64,000 nt of DNA from Sphingobacteriales bacterium (GTDB taxonomy: Bacteria; Bacteroidota; Bacteroidia; Chitinophagales; CAIOSU01), in assembly GCA_027486795.1 (NCBI GenBank), contig JAIXOI010000037.1, positions 82,489 through 146,488 of the forward strand, written 5' to 3'. The position numbers were made by a program, and so were the translations under genes. The notes beneath the pieces were generated by a model. It made no database searches and had not been told where the DNA came from. It saw only the letters and a list, made by a program, of their open reading frames with translations. Numbering within the stretch: position 1 is the stretch's first letter; every line of letters starts with the position of its first letter. Below are positions 56,189 to 64,000 of the stretch, in pieces.

Positions 56189-56752
56189 ATGAAGTATTTA
56201 ATAGCAGGACTAGGCAACATTGGCAGTGAGTACGAGCATACCCGACACAACATCGGGTTTGATGTATTGGATTATTTAGTCCGCAAAGAAGGCACTATTT
56301 TCCGCACCGATAGGCATGGCGATTTGGCCGAGATAAAGCACAAGGGCCGCACCTTTTATCTGCTAAAACCTAACACTTACATGAACCTTAGCGGCAAAGC
56401 CATCCGCTATTGGTTGCAAACGCTGCGCATACTGCCTTTTGATTTGCTAGTAATAACCGACGATATAGCCCTGCCCACTGGCAAGTTACGCATGCGCAAA
56501 CAAGGCAGCGAGGGCGGCCATAATGGCCTAAAAAGCACCACCGAAATGTTGCTTACGCAAGACTATCCGCGCCTGCGCATTGGGGTAGGCAACGATTTTC
56601 CTAAGGGTCGTCAAGCCGAGTATGTATTGGGTAAATGGAAAAAAGACGAAGAACCATTGGTGGTAGCCGCCATTGAAAAAGCTGCTGAAGCTGTGTTTGC
56701 ATTCGGCACCATTGGCATTGAGCGCACTATGAACGAGTATAACACTAAGTAG
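56189..56752 (+). CDS. pth: Peptidyl-tRNA hydrolase
   Basis: It releases peptides from tRNAs that drop off the ribosome. The 187-residue protein starts MKYLIAGLGNIGSEYEHTRHNIGFDVLD, with Asn and the catalytic His20, followed by KPNTYMNLSGKAI, ITDDIALPTGKLRMRKQGSEGGHNGLKS and FPKGRQAEYVLGKW. All active-site residues of the bacterial Pth family are present. It stands alone; downstream is a multi-hairpin intergenic element. Confidence 0.95.
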   Translation: MKYLIAGLGNIGSEYEHTRHNIGFDVLDYLVRKEGTIFRTDRHGDLAEIKHKGRTFYLLKPNTYMNLSGKAIRYWLQTLRILPFDLLVITDDIALPTGKLRMRKQGSEGGHNGLKSTTEMLLTQDYPRLRIGVGNDFPKGRQAEYVLGKWKKDEEPLVVAAIEKAAEAVFAFGTIGIERTMNEYNTK

Positions 56753-56821
56753 TGGCTAGCAATACCTGTTCGACAATAAAACTAGTGCTATTACCCAAAG
56801 ATTTTTTCGCAATACGGAATT

Positions 56822-56942
56822 CCCCAACGGGGTTATATACTACTAGATTAGGGCATCGCCCTAAAAACGAATTGCGTTTCCGGAAACACATTATGTACGT
56901 CGGGCGGTGCCCGACGCTATTAAAATGATGCCCCTTTGGGGC
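56822..56942. repeat. Multi-hairpin element with REP-like double hairpin, copy 2
   Basis: Five palindromes stand in a row: CCCC-AAC-GGGG (56822-56832), AGGGC-ATC-GCCCT (56850-56862), TTTCCGGAAA (56878-56887), CGTCGGGC-GGT-GCCCGACG (56898-56916) and GCCCC-TTT-GGGGC (56930-56942). The last two match the copy at 31559-31604 almost exactly. It lies between the convergent pth and acyl-CoA dehydrogenase genes and could end both transcripts. Confidence 0.75.
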
Positions 56943-56952
56943 GAGATAATCC

Positions 56953-58755
56953 TTAGAAAGGGTATTTACTTTCCTTAATCATATAATTGGCTATTTCGCG
57001 GCGCAAGTGCTGCGGGTTGATGCGGTTGCTGATGCTGAAACGGTAAGCGGTGCGCATCATCAATTTTTGCTCAAAACCATCGGTATAACTCAATATGGCA
57101 TCTTTGGCCGCTTTAAAAATCTTTTGGTTGGCCTCATAAACATAAAGCTTAGCCATATTTACCTGCTGTTGCAGTTTTTCAGCATCGGCGCTGCTCTTGC
57201 TTATCAACAACGCTTTCTCGGTGCGCAACACTATAGATTCGGCCACATAAATTTCAATCATCATATCGGCCACGTTCATCAAAATCTCTTGCTCATCGGT
57301 TAGTTTCAAACCAAACTTTTGGGCAGCACGGCCAGCAACTAGCAAGCAAAGTTTCTTGTGGTTATCAAGCGTAGCCAACTCTTTACCGAAACGGCCACCA
57401 TATGATTTTTTGAACAACTGCGAGAACAACGCCAATGGTACTTGTTTTATAGGCGCGGTAATATCGTAGTCCTTGTCTTTAAACGCTTTTTTGAACAACG
57501 TACCTACCGCCAACATGCGGTTAATTTCATTGGTACCCTCATAAATGCGTGTTATACGGGCATCGCGATAACCCTTCTCCACAGGCAATTCTGCCGAAAA
57601 GCCCATGCCACCATGTATTTGCAACGACTCATCAACTACAAAATCTAACACTTCTGAGCCATGTACTTTGCAAAGCGCACACTCAATAGCAAACTGCTCC
57701 ACAGCTTTCAGCTTCGCCTCGGCCTTGTCCATGCCCGTTGCTAATAAGTGCTCAAACTCATCATCAATATTCTGCCCCGCGCGGTAGCTAGCCGACTCAA
57801 TAGCGTATGTTTTCATAGCCATTTCGGCCAGCTTGTGCTTAATGGCACCAAATTCGGCAATGGGAGTTTCAAACTGTTTGCGGCCCTTGGCATATTCAAT
57901 AGTGCCGTCAATACCCATTTTGCAACCACCCAACGCTGCCGTGGCCAACTTAATACGCCCAATATTGAGTATGTTCAAAGCAATTTTGAAACCATTGCCA
58001 CGATTGCTCAAGAGGTTCTCAACTGGCACTGGGCAATCGTTAAGAAAAACCTGCACAGTACTTGAGCCTTTAATACCCAGTTTCTTTTCCTCAGCGCCAA
58101 TACTTAAACCACCAAAAGCTTTTTCTACAATAAATGCCGATAGGTTTTTGTCATCATCTATTTTAGCAAACACAATAAACAAATCGGCAAAGCCACCATT
58201 GGTAATCCACATCTTCTGTCCGTTAAGCAGGTAATGCGTACCTTCCGCGTTCAGTTTAGCTTTGGTTTTGCCGCTGTTGGCATCACTGCCCGCGCTAGGC
58301 TCGGTAAGTGCGTAGCTCACTTTGGTGCTGCCATCGGCCAAGCCAGGCAAGTATTTAGCTTTTTGCGCTGCATTGCCGTAGTAAACAATAGGAAGCATAC
58401 CTATACCCGTATGAGCCCCATAAGTAGTGCCAAACGAAAACCCATAAGCCGATTTCTCGGCCACCAACATACTGGTATTGAAAGACATATCGAATCCACC
58501 ATATTCCTCTGGCACCGAAGTGCCCAACAAGCCCAATTCGCCAGCTTTCTCTACCAACCGCGGCATCAAGGTTTTATCGGCCATGCTGTCAATCTCATCT
58601 AGGTAAGGATGGATTTCCTGCTTAGTGAAATCAATCATCGATTGCGCTATCATCCGTTGCTCTTCATTCCACTCTTCGGGAATAAAAATATCTTCAGGGC
58701 GCGTTTGCCTCAATAAAAATTCGCCGCCTTTTAAGGTTGTCTTAGAGTTGCTCAT
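56953..58755 (-). CDS. Acyl-CoA dehydrogenase, long 600-residue form
   Basis: It introduces the alpha-beta double bond in acyl-CoA oxidation with FAD. The first 400 residues carry the ACAD fold: LLGTSVPEEYGGFDMSF, ALTEPSAGSDANSGKT, QKMWITNGGFADLF, and QIHGGMGFSAELPVEKGYRDARITRI followed by YEGTNEINRML. About 190 extra C-terminal helical residues follow, as in very-long-chain-type enzymes. With the dienoyl-CoA reductase homologue and the paa genes it points to fatty and aromatic acid use. Confidence 0.92.
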   Translation of the reverse strand: MSNSKTTLKGGEFLLRQTRPEDIFIPEEWNEEQRMIAQSMIDFTKQEIHPYLDEIDSMADKTLMPRLVEKAGELGLLGTSVPEEYGGFDMSFNTSMLVAEKSAYGFSFGTTYGAHTGIGMLPIVYYGNAAQKAKYLPGLADGSTKVSYALTEPSAGSDANSGKTKAKLNAEGTHYLLNGQKMWITNGGFADLFIVFAKIDDDKNLSAFIVEKAFGGLSIGAEEKKLGIKGSSTVQVFLNDCPVPVENLLSNRGNGFKIALNILNIGRIKLATAALGGCKMGIDGTIEYAKGRKQFETPIAEFGAIKHKLAEMAMKTYAIESASYRAGQNIDDEFEHLLATGMDKAEAKLKAVEQFAIECALCKVHGSEVLDFVVDESLQIHGGMGFSAELPVEKGYRDARITRIYEGTNEINRMLAVGTLFKKAFKDKDYDITAPIKQVPLALFSQLFKKSYGGRFGKELATLDNHKKLCLLVAGRAAQKFGLKLTDEQEILMNVADMMIEIYVAESIVLRTEKALLISKSSADAEKLQQQVNMAKLYVYEANQKIFKAAKDAILSYTDGFEQKLMMRTAYRFSISNRINPQHLRREIANYMIKESKYPF

Positions 58756-58783
58756 GGTTAACTTCTTATGCTTCAGTTGTTTT

Positions 58784-58791
58784 CAAAGATA
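58784..58791 (-). promoter_or_regulatory. Candidate -7 box of the acyl-CoA dehydrogenase gene
   Basis: TATCTTTG on the minus strand, 28 bases before the ATG, matches TAnnTTTG. A -33 TTG was not found at the expected distance. Confidence 0.4.
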
Positions 58792-58970
58792 CTAAAATGA
58801 GTTGTTTGTTTCCCTTTTGAATCCTGTTTCTCGCCACTCCTGAAAAAAATATTTCCTTCAAAAAACTAACAATCCCTATTATTTTATCCAAATTTGCCTC
58901 TGATAAGACCATCCTGCTACATTTATCTACAAGCAGCCTCTCAGGATCTTATCGAAAACTTATTAGTAAA

Positions 58971-60938
58971 ATGAACCATAGCAGTAGCGCCCACAGGCTT
59001 TCGGCCGCAGGATTACTGATTACTTTAGGCATTATTTATGGCGACATAGGAACCTCCCCGCTATACGTGATGAAGGCCATAATAGGACATGGCGCCAATA
59101 ATGATTCAAACCCAATAAACGCGTTAGTAGTGCTTGGTGGGCTCTCGGCCATTTTTTGGACGATTACCATGCAGACTACTATAAAGTATGTTTACCTTAC
59201 CCTGCAAGCGGACAACAAAGGAGAAGGCGGTATATTCTCATTGTATACCTTGGTGCGAAGAACTAAAAAGAAATGGTTGATGATACCTGCTATTATTGGT
59301 GGCAGTACTTTGTTGGCCGATGGTATTATTACCCCGCCCATTTCCGTCTCGTCGGCTATTGAGGGTTTAAAAAGCTTACCTTGGCTCGGTGAGTTCAATA
59401 CCGTGCCTTACGTAATAGCCATTTTGGTTGGCTTGTTTATTATTCAGCAATTTGGCACCAGCAAAATAGGCAAATTGTTTGGCCCCGTGATGCTGGTTTG
59501 GTTTGTAATGCTGGCTGTATTAGGTAGTGTTCAATTAGCAGGAAATGTGAGTGTTTTAAAAGCCTTGAACCCTTATTATGCCTATCAGCTGTTGGTAGAG
59601 CACCCAGGTGGTTTTTGGCTCTTAGGCGCTGTGTTTTTGTGCACTACTGGTGCTGAGGCGCTATATTCAGATTTGGGTCACTGTGGCAAACAAAATATTA
59701 GAGTATCGTGGGGTTTCGTAAAAATCGCTTTGCTGCTCAACTACTTTGGCCAAGGGGCCTGGTTACTTCAATTTGATGGACAGGTACTCGAGAAAGGCAT
59801 CAACCCATTTTATGCCATCATGCCCGAATGGTTTTTGCTACCAGGTATTGTTATTGCTACGCTTGCGGCCATTATAGCCAGCCAAGCATTAATTACTGGC
59901 TCATTTACGCTCATAAACGAGGCCATACGTCTCAACTTTTGGCCGAAAGTACGTATTGATTACCCTAGTTTGGCGAAAGGACAGATATACATTCCATTTG
60001 TCAATTGGATGTTGATGATAGGCTGTATAGCTGTAGTGCTTTACTTTGAGGAGTCGAGTGCCATGGAGGCCGCATACGGGTTGGCTATTGTGCTTACTAT
60101 GCTCATGACCAGCATATTGGTGGTGTACTATATGTACCTCAAACATTTCCACAAAATCCTCATTTTCGGATTTATAGTGGTGCATGGCTCTATTGAGATT
60201 GCATTTTTGGTAGCCAATTTGGATAAGTTTGCTCATGGTGGTTTCATTACCCTTATCATTGGGCTATTCCTACTCACTATTATGTGGGTATGGTACAATG
60301 CCCGCCGCATTCGCAACCGCTATGTGGAATTTACCAAACTTGACGAGTACTTACCATTGCTAGAGCAGTTGAGCACCGACCAATCTATAAACAAATACGC
60401 TACGCATTTGGTGTACCTAACCAGTGCCGATAGAAAGGATGAGATTGAGACCAAAATCATCTACTCAATCATGCAGAAACAGCCCAAACGAGCCGATATT
60501 TATTGGTTTGTGCACGTGGAAGTAATGGATGAGCCAAATACCATGTCGTACAAAATAGACCACATTGTGCAGAATGATGTGATAAGGGTTGACTTTAAGC
60601 TCGGTTTCCGTGTGGCGCCGCGCATCAACCTGTTCTTCCGTAAAGTGGTTGAAGATTTGGTGAAGGAGAAGGAGGTAGATATCAGCAGCCGATACGAATC
60701 GCTAAATAAGCTCAACGTAATAGGCGATTTCCGCTTTGTGGTAATCGAAAAAATCCTGTCCAACGATAACGAATTGCCTATCTATGAGCAAATTATCTTG
60801 GATATATACAACCTACTGCGTAATATAAGCTTACCCGAGCACAAAGCTTTTGGCCTAGATACTAGCTCCGTTGAAACGGAGAAGGTTCCTTTGATTATTA
60901 CCCCCGCCAATGATATTAAGCTGAAACGGATACATTAA
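58971..60938 (+). CDS. kup: Kup-type potassium uptake protein
   Basis: The 655-residue transporter has the Kup family start (GLLITLGIIYGDIGTSPLYVMKAI), 12 hydrophobic segments up to about 450 and a cytosolic C-terminal domain. Typical stretches are LQADNKGEGGIFSLYTLVRR, LADGIITPPISVSSAIEGL, TTGAEALYSDLGHCGKQNIR and ALITGSFTLINEAI. It takes up potassium in symport with protons. The C-terminal part diverges from E. coli Kup, as is common in Bacteroidota. A weak GGAAG/CTTCC hairpin follows the stop at 60943-60960. Confidence 0.93.
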   Translation: MNHSSSAHRLSAAGLLITLGIIYGDIGTSPLYVMKAIIGHGANNDSNPINALVVLGGLSAIFWTITMQTTIKYVYLTLQADNKGEGGIFSLYTLVRRTKKKWLMIPAIIGGSTLLADGIITPPISVSSAIEGLKSLPWLGEFNTVPYVIAILVGLFIIQQFGTSKIGKLFGPVMLVWFVMLAVLGSVQLAGNVSVLKALNPYYAYQLLVEHPGGFWLLGAVFLCTTGAEALYSDLGHCGKQNIRVSWGFVKIALLLNYFGQGAWLLQFDGQVLEKGINPFYAIMPEWFLLPGIVIATLAAIIASQALITGSFTLINEAIRLNFWPKVRIDYPSLAKGQIYIPFVNWMLMIGCIAVVLYFEESSAMEAAYGLAIVLTMLMTSILVVYYMYLKHFHKILIFGFIVVHGSIEIAFLVANLDKFAHGGFITLIIGLFLLTIMWVWYNARRIRNRYVEFTKLDEYLPLLEQLSTDQSINKYATHLVYLTSADRKDEIETKIIYSIMQKQPKRADIYWFVHVEVMDEPNTMSYKIDHIVQNDVIRVDFKLGFRVAPRINLFFRKVVEDLVKEKEVDISSRYESLNKLNVIGDFRFVVIEKILSNDNELPIYEQIILDIYNLLRNISLPEHKAFGLDTSSVETEKVPLIITPANDIKLKRIH

Positions 60939-61255
60939 AGGAAGGTTTTCATTCTTCCCTTTTAACCAACGTCGTTGAGCACGCTTACATCCTTAGCAAT
61001 GCGTTATGAAAAGCTTTGGGATGCATAGCACCCACCTGCGGCATTTCAACTAAAAATCAATATGACTTGCTGGTTTCTGCAGCATATTTTCTACTTATTC
61101 GGTTTTACCGCAGTGCGATTAATGCTATCTGTTTTGACGGTTGTGTTGCAGTAACACATGCTTTACAAGCCTTTTCAAATCAAGGTTCAAACTCCCTACG
61201 CACAAACATAAAACACGCTCTTAATCAACCTAATAGTAGGTATACTGCAACAAAA

Positions 61256-61287
61256 TTTGCCATTTACACGTTGTTCTTATATCTTTG
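61256..61287 (+). promoter_or_regulatory. -33/-7 promoter of the paa operon
   Basis: TTTG at 61256-61259, a 20-base spacer and TATCTTTG at 61280-61287 match the Bacteroidota promoter consensus in full. Transcription would begin at about 61294, inside the palindrome that follows. Confidence 0.75.
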
Positions 61288-61301
61288 CTAACGAACGTTA
61301 G
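61288..61301 (+). promoter_or_regulatory. Palindromic operator CTAACG-AA-CGTTAG
   Basis: A perfect 6-2-6 inverted repeat directly follows the -7 box and covers the predicted transcription start, 30 bases before the TetR-type gene. Size, symmetry and place are those of a TetR-family operator, so autorepression of the regulator and with it the paa genes is the simplest reading. Confidence 0.75.
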
Positions 61302-61330
61302 TTTAAACAATCCGACAACTGCCCAGTTTT

Positions 61331-61912
61331 ATGAGTATTGAAACCTTGAGCCGTAAGGATCAGATAAACCAAGTAGCCCAAAACTTATTCCGAGAGAAAG
61401 GGTATTCGGCTACTAGCATGAGAGATTTGGCCAAGGCCATTGGTATTGAAGCTGCAAGCCTATATAGTCACATAAAAAGCAAGGAAGAGTTGCTGCAAAA
61501 CATCTGTTTCCGCATTGCTGCTGAGTTCTTTGATGAATATGATAGAGTGCAGAACGGTAATGCCGACCCGAAGCTTCGTTTCCGCCATGCCGTTACGGCG
61601 CACACCCGCGTTGTGGCGAGCAACTTAGATGCATCATCGGTATTTTTTAACGAATGGAGGCACCTCAACGAGCCGTCGCTTTCGGAGTTTAAGGCCCAAC
61701 GTGCCGCCTACGAAGACCGTTTTAAGAATCTTTTGAAAGAAGGAATTGAAGCTGGTGTTTTTCGCAAAGTGCAGGTGAGTTTTGCTATGCGATTGGTGTT
61801 TAGCACACTCAACGGCATACCCACCTGGTACCGCAACGATGGCGCCCTTAGCCCTGACCAAATTGCAGAACAAATTGCAGACTTCCTTTTGGAAGGCTTA
61901 TTAAAAAAATAA
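61331..61912 (+). CDS. TetR/AcrR family regulator of the paa operon (PaaR-like)
   Basis: The 193-residue protein has the N-terminal TetR helix-turn-helix ([20 protein letters not shown], then [15 protein letters not shown], residues 17-57) and a helical ligand domain. It lies 40 bases before paaA on the same strand, downstream of a perfect palindromic operator. PaaR-type regulators elsewhere release DNA on binding phenylacetyl-CoA; that ligand is inferred here from position. A separate promoter between this gene and paaA was not seen, so autoregulation would control the whole operon. Confidence 0.87.
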   Translation: MSIETLSRKDQINQVAQNLFREKGYSATSMRDLAKAIGIEAASLYSHIKSKEELLQNICFRIAAEFFDEYDRVQNGNADPKLRFRHAVTAHTRVVASNLDASSVFFNEWRHLNEPSLSEFKAQRAAYEDRFKNLLKEGIEAGVFRKVQVSFAMRLVFSTLNGIPTWYRNDGALSPDQIAEQIADFLLEGLLKK

Positions 61913-61947
61913 TCTGCGTTATCAGCGCAATCAACATAAAATCAGCG
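61912..61947. repeat. ATCAGCG repeated words before paaA
   Basis: ATCTGCG at 61912, ATCAGCG at 61921 and ATCAGCG at 61941 occur within 36 bases, in steps of 9 and 20, ending 6 bases before the paaA ATG. It may be one more variant of the short-period intergenic arrays. Confidence 0.4.
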
Positions 61948-61952
61948 ATACG

Positions 61953-62945
61953 ATGTACGGAGGAGGATTTATACCAGACGAGAACCCTAAAAAGCAAACC
62001 GAAACAGTAGCCGAAGACTCAGCTTTGTTGGCTGAGTTTCAAGCGCGCATTGATAGGGGCGAGAAGATTGAGCCACATGACTGGATGCCAGCCATGTACC
62101 GCAAGCAGCTCATTCGCATGATTGAGCAACATGCGCACAGCGAAATTATAGGCGCTCTACCTGAGGGCACATGGATTACCCGCGCACCAGGCTTTAGGCG
62201 CAAAATGGCGCTTATTGCCAAGGTGCAGGATGAGATTGGCCACGGTCACTTGCTATACACCGCAGCCGAAACCCTCGGCAAACCGCGTGAGCAAATGATT
62301 AATGACCTACTGAGCGGTAAAAGTAAATACAGCAACGTGTTTAACTACCCAGCCATTACTTGGGCCGATGTAACGGTTATAGGATTTTTGATTGATGCAG
62401 CCGCCATTGTAAACCAATTGGCCAACAGCAAAGGCTCGTATGGCCCGTACTGTCGTGCTTTGGAAAGGATTTGTGCCGAAGAAGCTTTCCACCTAAAGCA
62501 AGGTCACGATGCATTTGTGTACCTAGCTACTGGCACACCGCAGCAGCACGAAATGCTTCAAGCGGCCGTAAACCGTTGGTACAAACCTATCATCCACTTT
62601 TTTGGCCCAAGCGACAAAGAATCGGTGCACAGTGAGCAGTTGATGCGTTGGAAAGTGAAAATGGCCAGCAACGACGATATGCGCAACCAGTTTTTGGATA
62701 TGTACGTGCCTAAAGTGCGCGAAGTAGGTATCGATTTTCCAGACCCGAACTTGAAGAAAGACCCTGAAACCGGTAAGTGGAACTTTAGCGACCCAGATTG
62801 GGACGAGTTTTATGAAGTAATAAAAGGCAATGGCCCTTGCAATGCCGAGCGTCTAGCCGTGCGCAAATGGGCTGAAGAAAAAGGCCGCTGGGTGCGCCAA
62901 GCACTGGCCACCCCATACACCAAGAGTACTGTGCCTTTGGCATAA
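61953..62945 (+). CDS. paaA: Phenylacetyl-CoA epoxidase subunit PaaA
   Basis: PaaA is the catalytic di-iron subunit of the ring 1,2-epoxidase acting on phenylacetyl-CoA. The 330-residue protein has both E-x-x-H iron-binding motifs, in [14 protein letters not shown] and [18 protein letters not shown], plus the upstream Glu of [11 protein letters not shown]. Conserved [16 protein letters not shown] lies between. It is followed by paaB after a 139-base gap that holds a hairpin and an AT-rich array. Confidence 0.95.
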   Translation: MYGGGFIPDENPKKQTETVAEDSALLAEFQARIDRGEKIEPHDWMPAMYRKQLIRMIEQHAHSEIIGALPEGTWITRAPGFRRKMALIAKVQDEIGHGHLLYTAAETLGKPREQMINDLLSGKSKYSNVFNYPAITWADVTVIGFLIDAAAIVNQLANSKGSYGPYCRALERICAEEAFHLKQGHDAFVYLATGTPQQHEMLQAAVNRWYKPIIHFFGPSDKESVHSEQLMRWKVKMASNDDMRNQFLDMYVPKVREVGIDFPDPNLKKDPETGKWNFSDPDWDEFYEVIKGNGPCNAERLAVRKWAEEKGRWVRQALATPYTKSTVPLA

Positions 62946-62989
62946 TTGACATAGTGCATTCGCAAAAGAGCTAACCCGCTGTTAGAAAG

Positions 62990-63023
62990 TCCCGTAGAGC
63001 CAAAACTTTTTGTCTCTGCGGGA
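62990..63023 (+). other. Stem-loop between paaA and paaB
   Basis: TCCCGTAGAG and CTCTGCGGGA pair over 10 positions with one T-G type mismatch, and CAAAA/TTTTG can extend the stem. It stands 45 bases after the paaA stop and is followed by no T-run, so it is more likely an mRNA-processing or stability element, or an intergenic repeat, than a terminator. Confidence 0.5.
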
Positions 63024-63044
63024 TGGATGCGAATCCGTTGTACT

Positions 63045-63076
63045 CAATTTTGAATTTTGAATCTTAAATTTTCAAT
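63045..63076. repeat. AT-rich heptamer array before paaB
   Basis: On the minus strand the 7-base units AAATTTA, AGATTCA, AAATTCA, AAATTGA follow one another. It ends 8 bases before the paaB ATG. Orientation is the same as that of the array at 63890-63922. Confidence 0.6.
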
Positions 63077-63084
63077 CCCTCGCC

Positions 63085-63462
63085 ATGAGCGACTCAAATA
63101 AATCTCTCGACCCCCGTATAGCCCGTCTGGAGCTTCCTCAAGGCGAAAGCATTGTAAAACCCGATGAATACTGGGGCACGTTTGAAGTGTTTTTGCAAGA
63201 AAAACGGGGTAAGTTTCACCAGCATGTAGGCAGTGTGCACGCACCAGAACAGGAAATGGCTCTAGTGTTTGCCAAAGAGCAATATGCCCGCCGCGGCAAA
63301 TGCGTAAATATGTGGGTTGTAAAAACCACCGACATTTTCGCATTCCAATTGGCCGACGAAGATATGTTTGCCACCACCCCAGATAAGCAGCACCGCGAAG
63401 CAGGAATGTATAAAGTGAGAGATAGGATACAGGCGTATCAGGAGCGGGAGAAAAAGATTTAA
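63085..63462 (+). CDS. paaB: Phenylacetyl-CoA epoxidase subunit PaaB
   Basis: The 125-residue protein is the small subunit that bridges PaaAC heterodimers. It shows WGTFEVFLQEKRGKFHQHVGSVHAPEQEMALVFAKEQYARRG and VNMWVVKTTDIFAF, the core of the family. It is slightly longer than the usual 95-100 residues, with extra residues at both ends. The stop codon TAA is part of an AT-rich heptamer array, and the next paa gene is displaced by an inserted gene. Confidence 0.92.
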   Translation: MSDSNKSLDPRIARLELPQGESIVKPDEYWGTFEVFLQEKRGKFHQHVGSVHAPEQEMALVFAKEQYARRGKCVNMWVVKTTDIFAFQLADEDMFATTPDKQHREAGMYKVRDRIQAYQEREKKI

Positions 63463-63488
63463 AATTGAAAATTCAAAATTTAAAATTG
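63461..63488. repeat. Left arm of the four-helix-bundle cassette
   Basis: Forward units AAATTGA, AAATTCA, AAATTTA, AAATTGG follow in 7-base steps. The array shares its first bases with the paaB stop codon. It is inverted relative to the array at 63890-63922. Confidence 0.7.
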
Positions 63489-63495
63489 GTTTTGA

Positions 63496-63891
63496 GTGGC
63501 GAAGATTGAGCAATTTGAAGACTTAAAAATATGGAAAGATGCTGCAGCAATTAGCGTCTCCATTATCAAGATGTCAATGAACGGTCCGCTAAGTAAAGAT
63601 TTCGGCATTAGAGATCAAATCAGACGTATCGCTCTTTCTATATCTAGTAATATTGCCGAAGGTTTTGAGTATAACAATAACAAAGAGTTTATCCGCTTTC
63701 TAAGGTATTCCAAAGGTTCCGCAGGAGAGCTTCGCAGTCAACTGTATATTGCCTTTTCTGCAGAAGTGATTGAGAAGGAAACATATGATGGTTTCAGAAA
63801 GGAATTGTTAGAAATGTCCCGTCAAATTAGCGGTTTCATAAAGTACTTGCAAGAGCATAAGTACACGACCTCCAAAACACGGGAAAAATAA
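63496..63891 (+). CDS. Four-helix bundle protein (23S rRNA intervening-sequence type)
   Basis: The 131-residue protein matches the S23/IVS four-helix-bundle family: FEDLKIWKDAAAISVSIIK, DFGIRDQIRRIALSISSNIAEGFE with the diagnostic S-x-x-NIAEG, and FLRYSKGSAGELRSQLYIA. Members were first found inside 23S rRNA intervening sequences and are related to the Avd accessory protein of diversity-generating retroelements; their function is unknown. The start is GTG at 63496. The gene splits paaB from paaC and is framed by inverted heptamer arrays that touch its stop codon and the paaB stop, so it looks like a late insertion. Confidence 0.88.
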   Translation: MAKIEQFEDLKIWKDAAAISVSIIKMSMNGPLSKDFGIRDQIRRIALSISSNIAEGFEYNNNKEFIRFLRYSKGSAGELRSQLYIAFSAEVIEKETYDGFRKELLEMSRQISGFIKYLQEHKYTTSKTREK

Positions 63892-63922
63892 TTTTAAATT
63901 TTGAATTTTAAATTTTCAATTT
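63890..63922. repeat. Right arm of the four-helix-bundle cassette
   Basis: On the minus strand units AAATTGA, AAATTTA, AAATTCA, AAATTTA, AAATTAT follow in 7-base steps, one unit more than the left arm. It overlaps the stop codon of the four-helix-bundle gene and ends one base before the paaC ATG. Confidence 0.7.
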
Positions 63923-63923
63923 A

Positions 63924-64000
63924 ATGGATAGCCTAAAAAATTTCCTCTACACCATAGCCGACGACAACCTAATCCTTGGCCACCGAAACAGTGAATGGAC
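63924..64000 (+). CDS. paaC: Phenylacetyl-CoA epoxidase subunit PaaC, 3' partial
   Basis: The first 25 codons from the ATG at 63924 read MDSLKNFLYTIADDNLILGH and then RNSEW, the typical PaaC start (ADD-x-LILG-x-R-x-SEW). PaaC is the structural partner of PaaA. The gene runs out of the window. Its upstream DNA is an AT-rich heptamer array. Confidence 0.85.
   Translation, partial: MDSLKNFLYTIADDNLILGHRNSEW

Larger units (their letters stand above)
60939..61330. other. Gap of 392 bases with the paa promoter and operator at its right end
   Basis: Apart from the weak hairpin after kup and the promoter/operator at 61256-61301, I see no gene. A 91-codon open frame at 61016-61291 has biased, shadow-like composition, no start context and runs through the promoter, so it is not called. 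Confidence 0.6.

Noticed and set aside
61016..61291. 91-codon open frame before the TetR-type gene
   Set aside because: It reads through the -33/-7 promoter and into the operator, lacks a domain pattern and has atypical composition.
62971..62985. CTAAC-n5-GTTAG as a second operator of the TetR-type regulator
   Set aside because: The spacing differs by one base from the upstream palindrome and it lies inside the operon, after paaA; noted only as a weak resemblance.

Overview
The window is a chromosomal segment of a free-living, probably aerobic member of the Bacteroidota. This rests on several markers: two giant secreted proteins with C-terminal type IX secretion sorting domains, SprB-type repeats, DUF4270 and DUF2480 proteins, a glutaminyl-tRNA synthetase, the purH-mreBCD-mrdA-rodA gene order, and promoters of the Bacteroidota -33/-7 type (TTG, about 19 bases, TAnnTTTG). 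Genus or family cannot be fixed from the sequence alone. There is no rRNA, phage or recognisable transposase gene; one tRNA (Phe, GAA) is present.

Layout. 1-11.6 kb, plus strand: the 3' part of a PKD-domain surface protein, purN, purH, then the rod-shape and elongasome operon mreB-mreC-mreD-mrdA(PBP2)-rodA and a small membrane protein. 11.6-19 kb: glnS (minus), icd (plus, with a clear promoter and terminator), comF and a 1,114-residue SprB-repeat protein (minus). 19-26 kb: the operon glgA-like/DUF4270/glmS (minus) is divergent from panC-panD-flippase-hldE-like adenylyltransferase (plus). 26-35 kb: an exonuclease/GIY-YIG fusion, a small membrane protein, a zeta-like ATPase with an overlapping 55-residue partner, an M28 peptidase, cysS, an Old-Yellow-Enzyme-type dienoyl-CoA reductase homologue, a DUF4172-Fic protein with a palindromic array at its start, and tRNA-Phe. 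35-40 kb: two related large membrane proteins flanking a family 2 glycosyltransferase. 40-51.6 kb (minus): an envelope-biogenesis block with lytic transglycosylase, DUF2480, PpiD/SurA-like foldase, CNNM/CorC protein, LptC, TPR protein, outer-membrane protein, coaX, a Rossmann reductase and a zinc alcohol dehydrogenase. 52-61 kb: SRPBCC protein, secreted protein, cytochrome-b5-like protein, asd, CPBP protease homologue, pth, an acyl-CoA dehydrogenase and a Kup potassium transporter. 61.3-64 kb (plus): the phenylacetate degradation operon, with a TetR-type regulator, paaA, paaB, an intruding four-helix-bundle gene and the first codons of paaC.

The least explained signal is in the intergenic DNA. 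Many gaps carry short arrays with a strict 7-base (sometimes 8-base) period, built from different words at different places (GATACTT, TTTACGA, GAGTTAC, nnnnTCT, AAATTNA). They often run right up to a start or stop codon. Inverted AAATTNA arrays frame the four-helix-bundle gene inserted between paaB and paaC, and the same inverted pair occurs without a gene at 50.44-50.53 kb. Other repeat families are a double-hairpin REP-like element (two copies), a composite CCTCTCC/GGAGAGG palindrome, and a 54-base tandem palindromic array directly upstream of the Fic gene.
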